From the NCBI RefSeq assembly GCF_002834385.1, contig NZ_PITQ01000012.1, positions 1 through 64,000 of the forward strand: 64,000 nt of DNA, read 5' to 3'. Position 1 is the first letter of the stretch, and every line of letters begins with the position of its first letter. Below, one piece after another: positions 33,136 to 43,433 of this stretch. The stretch comes from Rahnella sp. AA. GTDB taxonomy: Bacteria > Pseudomonadota > Gammaproteobacteria > Enterobacterales > Enterobacteriaceae. The notes under the pieces are model-generated. The model was not told the DNA's origin. It made no database searches and worked only from the letters and a program-made list of their open reading frames with translations. The translations under genes and the position numbers were made by a program.

Positions 33136-33999
33136 TTACGGCTCCAGACTCTCAAACTGGCTGCGATACTGGCGGCGGTATTCGGAAGGGGAACGTTCGG
33201 TGCTTTTCTTAAACTGGCGGCAAAAATAGTTGCTGTCGATGTACCCGCAGGCATGGGCGACTTCTTTCACTTTCATGTCGTAACCCTTCAGCAGACTTTT
33301 CGCCTGCTCCAGCCGCACGTAGTTCAGGTATTCGTTAAGCCCAATCCCGCCGCTTTTCTGAAACAGATGCGACAGATAATTCGGTGAAATATAAAACGCT
33401 TTGGCGACCGAATCCCGCGTAAGCGGCTCGCGGTAATGCTCTTCGATATGCTGGCGTATCGCGCCGAAAAGCGCCTGACTGCGTGAGGCGGTATGTGCCG
33501 AGGAACTGAATAAATCCAGTGCGTGGCTCAGTAAACCTTTCACCAGGAACCTCGCCGTCAGTTGATCCGCCCGGTGCCACGCCAGTTCATTAAGCGCCTG
33601 CAACATAAAAGCGCCCACGCGCGGCCCGCGCCTGCCGGTATTGCCTTTTTCACGCGAATCAAACTGCTTGCCGTCCCAGCCGAGCAAGCTGAAACCCAGC
33701 TGTTGTTTGCCAAATAACAGGCTCAGCGTGCGAACCGGCGTTTGCCACTGCGGGCTGTTCCAGCCTCTTGCAGGCACGAATAACGCATCTCCCGCCTGCA
33801 TCCGGACAACCTGACTCACGCCCTGCTCATTTTCCCATTCCATCATCTGCTCCCCTTCAAGGATGAATTCCAGACGCGGGAAATCAACCTGATATGCAAG
33901 TTCGGGTACAGGGTGCTGTGTTCCGGCAAAAAACACCTGCCGGACGCCTTCGGGTTGCTCAAGTACCGGAGATAAAACGGGAAAAAGAGGGTGCGTCAT
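33136..33999 (-). CDS. yijO: AraC-family transcriptional regulator YijO
   Basis: This 287-residue protein has an N-terminal cupin-like sensor domain (about residues 1-160) and a C-terminal AraC/XylS DNA-binding domain. That domain comprises two helix-turn-helix motifs around RDSVAKAFYISPNYLSHLFQK and VKEVAHACGYIDSNYFCRQFKK. It is the orthologue of E. coli YijO (283 residues), which likewise sits at the end of the frw cluster on the opposite strand. Its likely target is the frwC/ptsA control region, but this has not been shown. Confidence 0.9.
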   Translation of the reverse strand: MTHPLFPVLSPVLEQPEGVRQVFFAGTQHPVPELAYQVDFPRLEFILEGEQMMEWENEQGVSQVVRMQAGDALFVPARGWNSPQWQTPVRTLSLLFGKQQLGFSLLGWDGKQFDSREKGNTGRRGPRVGAFMLQALNELAWHRADQLTARFLVKGLLSHALDLFSSSAHTASRSQALFGAIRQHIEEHYREPLTRDSVAKAFYISPNYLSHLFQKSGGIGLNEYLNYVRLEQAKSLLKGYDMKVKEVAHACGYIDSNYFCRQFKKSTERSPSEYRRQYRSQFESLEP

Positions 34000-34132
34000 G
34001 TTCAGGTTACCTGTCAGCAGAATCGCTTCATCATAACTAACCTGCGGTGCAGACAGAAAAGGAAGTCACAAATTTGGGAGGAGTACCGGGAAATCCGGCC
34101 TGCGGGTGAAAATGCGGGCCGGAAATATCAGC

Positions 34133-34897
34133 TTATGCCTGCGGAGGCTGGCCGTTGGACGCCGACAAACCGCCATCAACCGGCAGGTTTACGCCGGTCA
34201 CAAAACGGGCGTCGTGGCTGGCAAGAAAGGCAATCACATCCGCGATTTCTTCCGGTTCCGCACCCCGTCCCAGCGGAATTCGTTCGGCAAATTTAGCCAG
34301 CAACGGCTTGTTGTCTTTAATTCCAGCCGCCATCTCCGTAAAGGTCAGTGACGGACACACCGCGTTAACACGCACGCCGTCTTTACCGTGGTCCATCGCA
34401 ATCGAGCGGGTAAAGTTCGTCACGCCGCCTTTTGCCGCATTATAGAAACTCATTCCCCAGTCGCCACCGGTACCAGAAACCGAAGAAATGTTGACGATAT
34501 TTCCCTTACTTTTGATCAATGCAGGCATGAAGAATCGCGTGCAGTAAAAGACGCCGCTCAGATCAATGGCGATAATTTTCTGCCAGTCATCCAGGCTGGC
34601 TTCGGTCGCTTTACCTTGTACAACAACGCCCGCGCCGTTAACCAGCACATCAACACGCCCGAATTTGTCTTCGATCACCGCCGCCATCCGCTCGACATCC
34701 TGCGCGGAAGAAACGTCCGCCAGATGAATGTAATACTGCGTGCTGCTCAGCGTTTTGGCGACTTTCTCCAGTTTCTCTTTTGTTCTCCCCACCAGCACGA
34801 CAATCGCGCCTTCCGAAGAAAAACGTCGCGCCGATGCCGCGCCCATGCCAGAACCTGCGCCAGTAACGACAACCACTTTATCTGTAAATCGGTTCAT
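34133..34897 (-). CDS. short-chain dehydrogenase/reductase of unknown substrate
   Basis: This is a classical SDR of 254 residues with a Rossmann fold. The cofactor loop is TGAGSGMG (12-19), the structural NGAG is at 87-90 and the catalytic set is Ser139, Tyr152 and Lys156 (YNAAK). Arg38 after the second strand (GRTKEK) hints at NADP preference, which is inference. The C-terminal GVNLPVDGGLSA is typical of the family. The substrate cannot be read from the sequence. It stands alone between yijO and metE, a position with no counterpart in E. coli. Confidence 0.85.
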   Translation of the reverse strand: MNRFTDKVVVVTGAGSGMGAASARRFSSEGAIVVLVGRTKEKLEKVAKTLSSTQYYIHLADVSSAQDVERMAAVIEDKFGRVDVLVNGAGVVVQGKATEASLDDWQKIIAIDLSGVFYCTRFFMPALIKSKGNIVNISSVSGTGGDWGMSFYNAAKGGVTNFTRSIAMDHGKDGVRVNAVCPSLTFTEMAAGIKDNKPLLAKFAERIPLGRGAEPEEIADVIAFLASHDARFVTGVNLPVDGGLSASNGQPPQA

Positions 34898-35112
34898 GTT
34901 CTCTCCCTGTTCAGATGAAGGAATAAATCCGTGAAACAGGCTTTAAGCCTAGCGGAGAACCGCGCCCTTCGTGGAAATCAGCTGCATTACTTCACCCGGA
35001 TAGCGCTACAGCCGCCGTATGACGGGGGCTGAAAGAGACGTAACAAAGTGCGAATGAGTCCGGTATTTCTGGGAGATTTAACGGGTAATAAAAATTGGAA
35101 TACAAAATTGAA

Positions 35113-35140
35113 ATAAAAAAGGGGCACCGGAGTGCCCCAA
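35113..35140 (-). terminator. terminator of metE
   Basis: On the minus strand the stem GGGGCAC/GTGCCCC with a four-base loop is followed by TTTTTTATTT, about 26 bases after the metE stop codon. Confidence 0.92.
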
Positions 35141-35165
35141 ACGTTTCAGCAACAACACAACGTAA

Positions 35166-37445
35166 TCAGAGATTCTCTGCGCGCAGACGCTTGGCGGCTT
35201 TCACCATGTTTTCCAGCGATTCGCGGGTTTCCGGCCAGCCACGGGTTTTCAGGCCACAGTCCGGGTTTACCCACAGGCGTTCTGCCGGGATACGATCCGC
35301 CGCTTTGCGCAGCAGGTCTTCAATCCATTCCACGCTTGGCACGTTCGGTGAGTGAATGTCGTAAACACCCGGCCCGATTTCGTTCGGATACTCGAAGTCT
35401 TTGAATGACTCCAGCAGATCCATATCAGAACGTGAGGTTTCGATGGTGATCACGTCGGCATCCAGCGCGGCAATGGAATCCATGATGTCGTTGAATTCGC
35501 AGTAACACATGTGGGTGTGGATCTGCGTGTCATCGCTGGCAATCGCGGCGTTCAGTTTGAAGGCATCGACTGCCCAGCGCAGGTACGCCTTCCATTCTGA
35601 GCGGCGCAGCGGCAGGCCTTCGCGCAGTGCCGGCTCGTCAATCTGGATGATGCCAATACCGGCTTTTTCCAGGTCTTCCACTTCGTCGCGCAGCGCCAGA
35701 CCGATTTGCTTAGCGATGGTCTCACGGCTGACATCTTCACGCGGGAATGACCAGCAGAGAATGGTCAGCGGGCCGGTCAGCATGCCTTTCACCGGTTTTT
35801 CGGTCAGCGACTGTGCGTATTTCGCCCACTCAACGGTGATGGCTTCCGGACGGCTGACGTCGCCGATGATAACCGGCGGTTTGACGCAGCGGGAACCGTA
35901 GCTCTGTACCCAGCCGTTTTGCGTGAACACAAAACCGTCCAGATGCTCGCCGAAATATTCCACCATGTCGTTACGTTCTGCTTCGCCGTGAACCAGTACG
36001 TCGATATCCAGACGCTCCTGTTCTTTAATGGCCTGGCGGATGTGCTCGCTGATGCCGGTACGATATTTGTTGTTGTCCAGACGGCCCTGTTTAAAGTCCA
36101 GACGCAGGCCACGAATTTCGGTGGTTTGCGGGAATGAACCGATTGTGGTCGTCGGCCATGCAGGCAGATTAAAGCGGGCACGCTGCGCAACGGCACGCTT
36201 CGTATAAACGTTTGGACGTTCAATGTCCGCCGCCGTAATCGCAGCAACACGTTTGCCGACGGCCGGGTTATGAACACGTGCAGATTCGCGGCGGGCGCGG
36301 ATTGGCGCGCTATATTCCGCCAGTTTTTGCTGTGCTTCTGCGGTCGGGTTGTTCAGTGCAGAAGTCAGCAGTGACAGCTCGGCACATTTTTGCAGGGCAA
36401 AGGCGAACCAGCTTTTCACTTCTTCATCCAGCCGGCTTTCAACGCTTAAGTCGATCGGGCTGTGCAGAAGCGAACATGAGCTGCCGATCCAGATATTGCG
36501 GCCTTCAACCAGCGGCTTCAGACGGTCAAACCAGGTGCTCAGATCCGCACGCCAGACGTTACGGCCATTAATCACGCCCAGAGAAATCAGCCAGTCTTTT
36601 GGCAGCGCGTTAATGACGGTTTGCAGGTCGTCGCGACCTGCAACAGCATCAATGTGCAGTCCCTGAACCGGCAGCTGGCGGATAGTGTCGAGGTTGTGAC
36701 CGACGCTGTCGAAATAAGTCGTCAGCAGCAGTTTGATTTTGCTTTGTTGCAGCGCGGTGTAAGCCGGTTTGTACGCATCCAGCCATTCCTGCGGCAATTC
36801 CAGAACCAGCGCAGGTTCATCAATCTGCACCCATTCGATATCCCGTTTGGCCAGTTCAGCCAGCACCTGCTGGTAAACAGGCAGAATATCGTTGAGCAGT
36901 GAAAGACGGTCAAATTGCTCGCCTTTCACTTTGCCGAGCCACAGGTAAGTCAGCGGCCCGAGCAGGACCGGTTTCACTTTGTGGCCGAGCGCCAGTGCTT
37001 CATCCACTTCTTCCAGCAGCTGTGTCCAGGTCAGCTTGAATTTCTGGCCCTTCACAAACTCCGGCACCATGTAGTGATAGTTGGTGTTAAACCATTTGGT
37101 CATTTCCGCAGCGGCAGCCGGCTTACCGGTCGGTGCGCGGCCACGGCCAAGACGGAATAAGGTATCGAGATCGACAGAACCGTCAGCATTCTGGTGACGT
37201 GCAGGCACGTTGCCCAGCAGTAGGCTGGTGGTCAGTACGTGATCGTACCAGGCGAAATCGCCCACCGGCACCTGATCCACGCCTGCTTCAGTTTGTTGTT
37301 TCCAGTGACGGGCGCGCAGTTCACGTCCGGTTGCCAGCAGTTCTTCCTGAGTGGAGTGACCTGCCCAGTAGCTTTCTTGTGCTTTTTTAAGTTCACGACG
37401 CAGACCAACGCGTGGAAAACCCAGAGTGTGATTCAGTATCGTCAT
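35166..37445 (-). CDS. metE: cobalamin-independent methionine synthase
   Basis: MetE transfers the methyl group from 5-methyltetrahydropteroyltri-L-glutamate to homocysteine in the last step of methionine synthesis, without vitamin B12. The 759 residues are typical (753 in E. coli). The zinc ligands are visible in the C-terminal barrel: HTHMCYCEF supplies His and Cys, and the Cys of [11 protein letters not shown] lies near the end. The N-terminal [15 protein letters not shown] is the usual family start. It is divergent from its activator gene metR with a 104-bp shared promoter region. Confidence 0.97.
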   Translation of the reverse strand: MTILNHTLGFPRVGLRRELKKAQESYWAGHSTQEELLATGRELRARHWKQQTEAGVDQVPVGDFAWYDHVLTTSLLLGNVPARHQNADGSVDLDTLFRLGRGRAPTGKPAAAAEMTKWFNTNYHYMVPEFVKGQKFKLTWTQLLEEVDEALALGHKVKPVLLGPLTYLWLGKVKGEQFDRLSLLNDILPVYQQVLAELAKRDIEWVQIDEPALVLELPQEWLDAYKPAYTALQQSKIKLLLTTYFDSVGHNLDTIRQLPVQGLHIDAVAGRDDLQTVINALPKDWLISLGVINGRNVWRADLSTWFDRLKPLVEGRNIWIGSSCSLLHSPIDLSVESRLDEEVKSWFAFALQKCAELSLLTSALNNPTAEAQQKLAEYSAPIRARRESARVHNPAVGKRVAAITAADIERPNVYTKRAVAQRARFNLPAWPTTTIGSFPQTTEIRGLRLDFKQGRLDNNKYRTGISEHIRQAIKEQERLDIDVLVHGEAERNDMVEYFGEHLDGFVFTQNGWVQSYGSRCVKPPVIIGDVSRPEAITVEWAKYAQSLTEKPVKGMLTGPLTILCWSFPREDVSRETIAKQIGLALRDEVEDLEKAGIGIIQIDEPALREGLPLRRSEWKAYLRWAVDAFKLNAAIASDDTQIHTHMCYCEFNDIMDSIAALDADVITIETSRSDMDLLESFKDFEYPNEIGPGVYDIHSPNVPSVEWIEDLLRKAADRIPAERLWVNPDCGLKTRGWPETRESLENMVKAAKRLRAENL

Positions 37446-37462
37446 CTTTTTAATTCCTGTTT

Positions 37463-37486
37463 AGCCGTCCAGATGTTTACACATCC
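37463..37486. promoter_or_regulatory. putative tandem MetJ boxes
   Basis: Three adjacent eight-base units, AGCCGTCC, AGATGTTT and ACACATCC, match the met box AGACGTCT at five to six positions each. They lie 18 bases upstream of metE in the metE-metR gap. Repression by MetJ with S-adenosylmethionine is expected there. MetR sites must also be nearby, but I could not place them confidently. Confidence 0.5.
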
Positions 37487-37549
37487 ATAATCCGCAGGTA
37501 CTGTATATTCCACAAGCGCAAATTATTCATGTCACAGTGAAGGACTCTC

Positions 37550-38485
37550 ATGATCGAACTGAAACACCTGCGAACGTTGCAAGCACTGCGCAACACCGGG
37601 TCACTGGCCGCCGCCGCCTCGCAGCTTCATCAGACACAATCGGCCCTGTCGCACCAGTTCAGCGACCTTGAGCAACGGCTGGGTTTCAGGTTGTTCGTGC
37701 GGAAAAGCCAGCCGCTGCGGTTTACGCCACAGGGCGAAATCATGCTGAATCTGGCAGAACAGGTGCTGCCTCAAATCCAGCAGGCATTGCAGGCGTGCAA
37801 TGAGCCGCACCAGACTTCACTGCGTATCGCGATTGAATGCCACAGCTGTATTCAGTGGCTGACGCCCGCGCTGGATAACTTCCACCAGAACTGGCCGCAT
37901 GTGGTGATGGATTTCAAATCCGGTGTGACGTTTGACCCGCAACCAGCGCTGCAACAGGGCGAGCTGGATATTGTGCTGACCTCCGATATTCTGCCGCGCA
38001 GCGGTTTGCACTATTCCCCGATGTTCGATTACGAAGTCCGTCTGGTGCTGGCACCGGATCATCCGCTGGCGGCTAAAACCGTGATTACGCCGGAAGATCT
38101 GAGTACGGAAACCCTGATGATTTATCCGGTTCAGCGTCAGCGTCTGGATATCTGGCGGCATTTCCTGCAACCGGCAGGCGTCAGCCCGTCGCTGAAAAGC
38201 GTCGATAACACGTTGTTATTGATTCAGATGGTGTCTGCGAGAATGGGGATTGCGGCGTTACCGCACTGGGTCGTGGAGAGTTTTGAGCGCCAGGGCCTCG
38301 TCGTCACTAAGACCCTGGGCGAAGGTTTATGGAGCCGTCTGTTCGCCGCCGTGCGCGACGGCGAGCAGCGTCAGCCCGTCACCGAAGCGTTTATTCGTTC
38401 GGCGCGGCAGCACGCGTGCGATCATCTGCCGTTTGTTCGCGACGCGGCACGACCCAACGCCGGTGTACCCACAGTGAGGACATAA
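37550..38485 (+). CDS. metR: LysR-family regulator MetR
   Basis: MetR is the LysR-type activator of metE and other methionine genes, using homocysteine as co-effector. The N-terminal helix-turn-helix covers about residues 1-60, with [20 protein letters not shown] as its helical core, and the effector domain follows. It has 311 residues (317 in E. coli). Its last 95 bases overlap the 3' end of the convergent bioP gene, so the C-terminal 30 residues (rich in Arg and Ala) are encoded antisense to that gene. Confidence 0.94.
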   Translation: MIELKHLRTLQALRNTGSLAAAASQLHQTQSALSHQFSDLEQRLGFRLFVRKSQPLRFTPQGEIMLNLAEQVLPQIQQALQACNEPHQTSLRIAIECHSCIQWLTPALDNFHQNWPHVVMDFKSGVTFDPQPALQQGELDIVLTSDILPRSGLHYSPMFDYEVRLVLAPDHPLAAKTVITPEDLSTETLMIYPVQRQRLDIWRHFLQPAGVSPSLKSVDNTLLLIQMVSARMGIAALPHWVVESFERQGLVVTKTLGEGLWSRLFAAVRDGEQRQPVTEAFIRSARQHACDHLPFVRDAARPNAGVPTVRT

Positions 38486-39290
38486 TCACCGCAGCGCCGA
38501 TAATAAAACTCGGCCAGTGAGGCTGCTGTTGCCAGATCGCCAGATTGACCAGCAGCCCGGCCGGGACGTGAAAGTTGTTCATAATCCCCAGCGTTCCGGC
38601 GTCCACCTGCGTGGCCCCGTAGTTCCACATGAAATACCCGATCCCAGACGCGCCAATCCCCAGCCACACCAGAATGCCCCATTGCAGATCCGTGGTCGGC
38701 AGTTTTTGCGGGTTCCCCCAGAGGAACCAGGCCACGACGGCACACATCAGCGCACCGATATAGAACCACGAGAACGCCGTATGTTGCGGCATCGGACGGG
38801 TTTCCATCAGGCGTTTATATCCCACCTGACCGATGGCAAAACAGATGTTCGCCGCCTGCACCAGCAGCAGGCCGATGATGAAATGTTCGCTGATGTGGTC
38901 GTAACGGATAATCGCCGCACCGGCCACCGCCAGCAGTGCGCTCAGCGCGTAGCCAATGCGGATTTTGCGCCCGCTGATCAGGTCATAAATCAGCGTCACG
39001 TACAGCGGCGTCATCACCGTAAACAGCAGGAATTCCGGCACCGACAGGTACAGATACGCTTCAAAGCTGATGAGATACATGATGCCAAGCTGCATCGCGC
39101 CGACCGCCATATACAGCAAAATGGTGGTGAGCTGATGGCCTTTCCAGCGCAGGAACGGCAGGAATACCAGCGCCGCCAGCCCCAAACGGACCAGCACGGC
39201 GAAGACGCTGTCGACCTGTCCGGCCAGATAAACTCCGATCAGGCTGAACGAAAAGGCCCACAAAATAGTGGTGATAATAAGTAAAGGCAC
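38391..39290 (-). CDS. bioP: biotin transporter (EamA family)
   Basis: This ten-helix EamA/DMT-type permease is the orthologue of E. coli YigM (BioP), a high-affinity biotin importer that also lies next to metR. The 299 residues equal the E. coli length. Both five-helix halves of the DMT repeat are recognisable, with [15 protein letters not shown] at the N-terminus and a polar Arg-rich tail ([11 protein letters not shown]) after the last helix. The tail is encoded in DNA shared with the end of metR on the other strand. Confidence 0.88.
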   Translation of the reverse strand: MPLLIITTILWAFSFSLIGVYLAGQVDSVFAVLVRLGLAALVFLPFLRWKGHQLTTILLYMAVGAMQLGIMYLISFEAYLYLSVPEFLLFTVMTPLYVTLIYDLISGRKIRIGYALSALLAVAGAAIIRYDHISEHFIIGLLLVQAANICFAIGQVGYKRLMETRPMPQHTAFSWFYIGALMCAVVAWFLWGNPQKLPTTDLQWGILVWLGIGASGIGYFMWNYGATQVDAGTLGIMNNFHVPAGLLVNLAIWQQQPHWPSFIIGAAVIMSSLWVHRRWVVPRREQTADDRTRAAAPNE

Positions 39291-39492
39291 GGCAGTTGAG
39301 CCCTAAAATGTAAGAGATGCACGATTGTAGCGGAATGTGGATAACCGCGGCGCGTGAAGGTGGTTTACATATGGTCAATTATAGAGCAAACGAGAGCATC
39401 CCCACGCTTTGAGGGATTCGTGCCCTGAAATCTCACACCCGTTGGTGTGATGGCATACACTTAGAGGATGACCGGAAATGGAGAATAACTAA

Positions 39493-39795
39493 ATGAAATT
39501 CATGCATGGAGTCATCGCCGCCCTGCCGCTGTTGTTCGCCGTACAGGCCGCCAGCGCAGCCGAGAAGGTGCCTAATCCTAACGATCCGCTGCTGACCAAT
39601 CCGTCACAACAACGGATGCAGCAACAGCAGCAGATTAACCAGCAGATGCAAAAGCGTCAGCAGGAGCAGGATTTGCGCAGCAGCCAGCAGCAACAGCAAC
39701 TCAAACTGAAATCCCAGATTCAGAGCAACCAGCAGCGGTTGCAGATCCAGCAGAACAATCAGACACTGAATCAGAAGTTAAATCAGACACCTTAG
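39493..39795 (+). CDS. yhhA: DUF2756 family periplasmic protein YhhA
   Basis: This 100-residue protein of unknown function has a signal peptide (residues 1-22, cleavage after ASA) and then an almost wholly hydrophilic tail. In residues 38-100, 28 of 63 residues are glutamine, mixed with Asn, Lys and Leu. It fits DUF2756, represented by E. coli YhhA, which also sits beside ugpQ. The protein is shorter than E. coli YhhA (146). The pattern suggests an extended or coiled-coil periplasmic chain. It is convergent with ugpQ. Confidence 0.8.
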   Translation: MKFMHGVIAALPLLFAVQAASAAEKVPNPNDPLLTNPSQQRMQQQQQINQQMQKRQQEQDLRSSQQQQQLKLKSQIQSNQQRLQIQQNNQTLNQKLNQTP

Positions 39796-39801
39796 TGATT
39801 T

Positions 39802-39840
39802 CATCGGGCGTGGCATCTTCCACGCCTGATGTCGTATTTT
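39802..39840 (+). terminator. probable terminator between yhhA and ugpQ
   Basis: A 12-base stem with one mismatch (39802-39813 with 39820-39831, GGGCGTGG/CCACGCC at its core) is followed on the plus strand by TCGTATTTTATC, a loose T-rich stretch. Confidence 0.55.
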
Positions 39841-39851
39841 ATCACCACGTT

Positions 39852-40598
39852 TCAGATGAAATCCGGCCCGATCACATCAATCTTATCCGTGCAGATGCAA
39901 TCCACGCCCCAGCCCAGTAACTCGCGGGCACGGTCCGGGTTATTCACGGTATACACCAGAATATGCAGCCCGGCGGCTTTAATCGCTTTCACGCGTTCTT
40001 CATTGAGCAGTTTATGATTGAGATGCAGTGACGCACATTCCAGCTCGCCGGTCAGCGCTTCCCAGTCTTCATGCCATTCATCGATTAACAAACCACGCGG
40101 AAGCTCGGGTGCCGCTTTTTTGGCAGCCACCAGCGCAGCAAATTCGAAAGAGGAAAGCAGCGGCGGAACGGCCTGGTTTCTCCACAATTCACGGGCAGCC
40201 AGCGCGACGTCGGTTCCGGTTTTTTCATCCAGCCCGGTCGTCGGTTTGATTTCGATATTCGCCATCATGTTGTGCCGCGCACAACGCTCGGCGACCTGCG
40301 ACAGCAACGGGAGTTTTTCTCCTTTGAACTCTGCGCCATACCAGTCACCGGCATCGAGACGTTCGAGTTTTTCCCATGGCAATTCACCCGCCACGCCCCA
40401 GCCATTACTGGTGCGGTTCAGCGTGTCGTCGTGCAGTAAGAAAATTTCCCCACCCTGCGCCAGTTTGGCGTCAAATTCGATCATCGTGTGACCGTATTTC
40501 GCGCCCACGTCGATAGCCGCCAGCGTATTTTCCGGTGCCAGAGCACCACCGCCGCGGTGCGCTACAATACGAGGATAAGGCCAGGCTTTCATGTTCAT
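39852..40598 (-). CDS. ugpQ: glycerophosphodiester phosphodiesterase UgpQ
   Basis: UgpQ is the cytoplasmic phosphodiesterase that releases glycerol 3-phosphate from glycerophosphodiesters imported by UgpBAEC. It has 248 residues (247 in E. coli). The GDPD-family signature is clear: [18 protein letters not shown] (about residues 11-28) holds one catalytic His and a metal-binding Glu. [25 protein letters not shown] holds the second His and further metal ligands. It overlaps ugpC by four bases and is the last gene of the operon. Confidence 0.95.
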   Translation of the reverse strand: MNMKAWPYPRIVAHRGGGALAPENTLAAIDVGAKYGHTMIEFDAKLAQGGEIFLLHDDTLNRTSNGWGVAGELPWEKLERLDAGDWYGAEFKGEKLPLLSQVAERCARHNMMANIEIKPTTGLDEKTGTDVALAARELWRNQAVPPLLSSFEFAALVAAKKAAPELPRGLLIDEWHEDWEALTGELECASLHLNHKLLNEERVKAIKAAGLHILVYTVNNPDRARELLGWGVDCICTDKIDVIGPDFI

Positions 40599-41668
40599 TC
40601 CATCCGTAATCCGCTGTTGGTATCGAAAAAGTGTAACGCTTTCGCCGGGAAAACCAAGCGTAACAGCGAACCGGCGGTAGGAAATACTTCATGCGATAAA
40701 CGTACCACAACGCCGCTGCCCGCCAGTTTGCCGTGCGCCAGATTATCTGCGCCCAGCAATTCCAGCGTATTGAGCACCATCGGAATGCCGTTTTGCGTGT
40801 CGTCCGTCAGATGGATATGTTCAGGACGAATGCCGACGGTCAGTTCGCGGCCACCCCATTCCGGGCGCGGGACCGGCAGCGGAAGCTCAAAACCGCCTTC
40901 CATCACCAGCGAAGTGCCGTCGGTGGTCAGCTGGCCGGGCAGTAAATTCATGGCCGGAGAGCCGATAAAGCTGGCGACAAACAGGCTGGCCGGACGGCGG
41001 TAAACTTCCGACGGCGTGCCAATCTGCTCGGCGATACCTTTGTTCATCACGATGACGCGTTCTGCCAGCGTCATCGCCTCAACCTGATCGTGCGTGACGT
41101 ACAAACTGGTGGTGCGCAGGCGACGGTGTAACTCCTGTAATTCGAGGCGCATTTGCACGCGTAGTTTGGCATCGAGATTAGAGAGCGGCTCGTCGAACAG
41201 GAAAACTGCCGGTTCGCGCACAATGGCGCGCCCCATCGCGACGCGCTGACGCTGGCCGCCGGAAAGCTCACGCGGCTTACGCTTGAGCAGCGGGCCGAGT
41301 TCGAGAATGCGTGCTGCTTCTTCGACACGGTCGCTAATCTGCGCTTTGCCGAAGCCGCGGATTTTCAGGCCATACGCCATGTTTTCGAACACAGTCATAT
41401 GCGGATACAGTGCGTAGTTCTGGAATACCATCGCGATACCGCGATCTTTTGGCTCAAGCTCAGTCACGCGCTGGTCGTTAATGTAGATATCGCCGGACGT
41501 CGTGCGCTCAAGCCCCGCCACCATGCGCAGCAGCGTGGATTTCCCGCAGCCGGAAGGCCCGACCATCACGATGAATTCGCCGTCGGCGACGTCCAGATCA
41601 ATGCTCTGGATAATCTGGTTTTTGCCGTCGTAAGACTTGGTCACTGCCTGTAATTTCAAATTTGCCAT
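40595..41668 (-). CDS. ugpC: glycerol-3-phosphate ABC transporter ATP-binding protein
   Basis: UgpC powers import of sn-glycerol 3-phosphate and glycerophosphodiesters. It has 357 residues (356 in E. coli). Walker A is GPSGCGKST (37-45), the signature LSGGQRQRV, Walker [14 protein letters not shown] and the switch His in [10 protein letters not shown]-terminal regulatory TOBE/MalK-like domain follows. In E. coli this domain is a target of regulation by PhoU or internal phosphate. It is six bases after ugpE and overlaps ugpQ. Confidence 0.96.
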   Translation of the reverse strand: MANLKLQAVTKSYDGKNQIIQSIDLDVADGEFIVMVGPSGCGKSTLLRMVAGLERTTSGDIYINDQRVTELEPKDRGIAMVFQNYALYPHMTVFENMAYGLKIRGFGKAQISDRVEEAARILELGPLLKRKPRELSGGQRQRVAMGRAIVREPAVFLFDEPLSNLDAKLRVQMRLELQELHRRLRTTSLYVTHDQVEAMTLAERVIVMNKGIAEQIGTPSEVYRRPASLFVASFIGSPAMNLLPGQLTTDGTSLVMEGGFELPLPVPRPEWGGRELTVGIRPEHIHLTDDTQNGIPMVLNTLELLGADNLAHGKLAGSGVVVRLSHEVFPTAGSLLRLVFPAKALHFFDTNSGLRME

Positions 41669-41674
41669 TTCGGT

Positions 41675-42520
41675 TTACTTCTCACTGTCTACCAGACCGC
41701 GCACAAACCAGCGCTGCATCAGGAGCACCACCGCCAGCGGTGGCAATAAGGTCAGGATCATGGCTGCCATCACCTGATTCCATTGGGTCGAACCGTCGCC
41801 TGAGGAGATCATGCTTTTAATCCCCGCCACCGCCGTGCCCATCGAGGCATCGCTGGTGATCAGGATCGGCCACAGATATTGGTTCCAGCCATAGATAAAG
41901 GTGATGACGAACAGCGCGGCCAGGTTAGTTTTGGACAGCGGCAACACGATGTCCCAAAAGAAGCGCATCGCGCCCGCGCCGTCGATACGCGCCGCTTCGA
42001 GCAGCTCATCCGGCAGGGTCATGAAAAACTGACGGAACAGAAACGTCGCCGTTGCCGACGCCATCAGTGGCAACGTCAGGCCGGTGTAGCTGTCGAGCAT
42101 ATGCAGATTGGCGATCACCTGAACGGTCGGGAAAATACGCACTTCCACCGGCAACATCAGCGTCATGAAAATCAGCCAGAAGAACAGGTTACGCAGCGGG
42201 AAACGAAAATAGACAATCGCGTAAGCCGAGAGCATCGAGACGGATATTTTCCCGACGGTAATCACCATCGCCATAATAAAGCTGTTGATCAGCAGGCGAC
42301 CGAACGCCGGGCTGTCGTTGCCTGCACCTTGTGTCCAGATAGTGCTGATGTTTTCCCATAAATGACTCCCGGGGATCAGCGTCATCGGCACGTCGAAAAT
42401 CTGTTTGTTATCGAGCGATGCCGCCACAAACGCGACGTACAGCGGGAACAAAATCACCAGCACGCCGAGCAGCAACATGAGATGGCTGAAAATATCCAGC
42501 CCTCTGCGGTTTTCAATCAT
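41675..42520 (-). CDS. ugpE: glycerol-3-phosphate ABC transporter permease UgpE
   Basis: UgpE is one of two inner-membrane subunits of the Ugp importer. The 281 residues equal E. coli. Six transmembrane helices are predicted from the hydrophobic pattern. The EAA loop that docks onto UgpC is [20 protein letters not shown] (about residues 190-209). It overlaps ugpA by four bases. Confidence 0.95.
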   Translation of the reverse strand: MIENRRGLDIFSHLMLLLGVLVILFPLYVAFVAASLDNKQIFDVPMTLIPGSHLWENISTIWTQGAGNDSPAFGRLLINSFIMAMVITVGKISVSMLSAYAIVYFRFPLRNLFFWLIFMTLMLPVEVRIFPTVQVIANLHMLDSYTGLTLPLMASATATFLFRQFFMTLPDELLEAARIDGAGAMRFFWDIVLPLSKTNLAALFVITFIYGWNQYLWPILITSDASMGTAVAGIKSMISSGDGSTQWNQVMAAMILTLLPPLAVVLLMQRWFVRGLVDSEK

Positions 42521-43404
42521 TGGTAACGCACCTTACGCTCGACAAAGCGGAACTGAATGAACGTCAGGCCGACCACGAGCATCATCAGAATGACGGACTG
42601 TGCGGCGGAGCTGGATAAGTCCAGACCGGAGAAGCCTTCGCGGTAGACTTTGTAAATCAGGGTCGTCGTCGCCTGCACCGGGCCACCCGCCGTCGCGGCG
42701 TCAATCACCGGGAACGTATCAAAGAAGGCGTACACCAGATTGACGACCAGCAGGAAGAAGCTGACCGGCGAAATCAGCGGTAATACCAGATTGAAAAAGC
42801 GGCGTACCGGGCCTGCGCCGTCGATAGCCGCCGCTTCCACCAGCGATTTCGGGATCGACTGTAGCGCGGCAAGGAAAAACAGGAAGTTGTAACTGATTTG
42901 CTTCCAGACCGACGCCAGCACCACCAGGAACATCGCCTGGCCGCTGTTTTGTGCGTGGTTCCAGTTATAGCCTATCGAACCTAAGAAATGGGTAATCAGA
43001 CCCAGACCGGGGCTGAACAAAAACATCCACAATACGGCGGCCACGGCGGGCGCAACAGCGTACGGCAGGATCATCAGCGTCTGATAAATCCGGCTGCCAC
43101 GCACAACGTGATCGACCAGCGCGGCGAAAAACAGCGAAACGGCCAGCCCGATAAATGCCACCATGAAGCTGAATTTCAACGTGGTGTAGAAAGAGTCAAG
43201 ATAGTACGGATCCTGAAACAGCTGCGTGAAGTTCGTCAGGCCAGCAAAGGTGCTGGAAAGCCCGAACGGATCCAGTGTCTGCACCGAATACCACAGCGCC
43301 TGCCCCGCAGGCCACAGGAAGAATATCGCGGTGATCAACAGCTGCGGCAATACCAGTGCGTAAGGCAGCCAGCTGCAACCAAAACCGGGACGGTGTGAAC
43401 TCAT
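42517..43404 (-). CDS. ugpA: glycerol-3-phosphate ABC transporter permease UgpA
   Basis: UgpA is the partner permease of UgpE. The 295 residues equal E. coli. It has six hydrophobic helices and the EAA motif [20 protein letters not shown] (about 204-223). It is separated from ugpB by a 167-bp gap filled by a folded repeat-like element, while all downstream joints of the operon overlap or nearly touch. Confidence 0.95.
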   Translation of the reverse strand: MSSHRPGFGCSWLPYALVLPQLLITAIFFLWPAGQALWYSVQTLDPFGLSSTFAGLTNFTQLFQDPYYLDSFYTTLKFSFMVAFIGLAVSLFFAALVDHVVRGSRIYQTLMILPYAVAPAVAAVLWMFLFSPGLGLITHFLGSIGYNWNHAQNSGQAMFLVVLASVWKQISYNFLFFLAALQSIPKSLVEAAAIDGAGPVRRFFNLVLPLISPVSFFLLVVNLVYAFFDTFPVIDAATAGGPVQATTTLIYKVYREGFSGLDLSSSAAQSVILMMLVVGLTFIQFRFVERKVRYQ

Positions 43405-43433
43405 AATGGTTTACTCGTTGATACGGTGACAAA

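Noticed and set aside
37530-37546. TTCA-N8-TGAA upstream of metR as a MetR site
   Set aside because: The half-sites are in the wrong order for TGAA-N5-TTCA, and the right half overlaps the metR ribosome-binding site.
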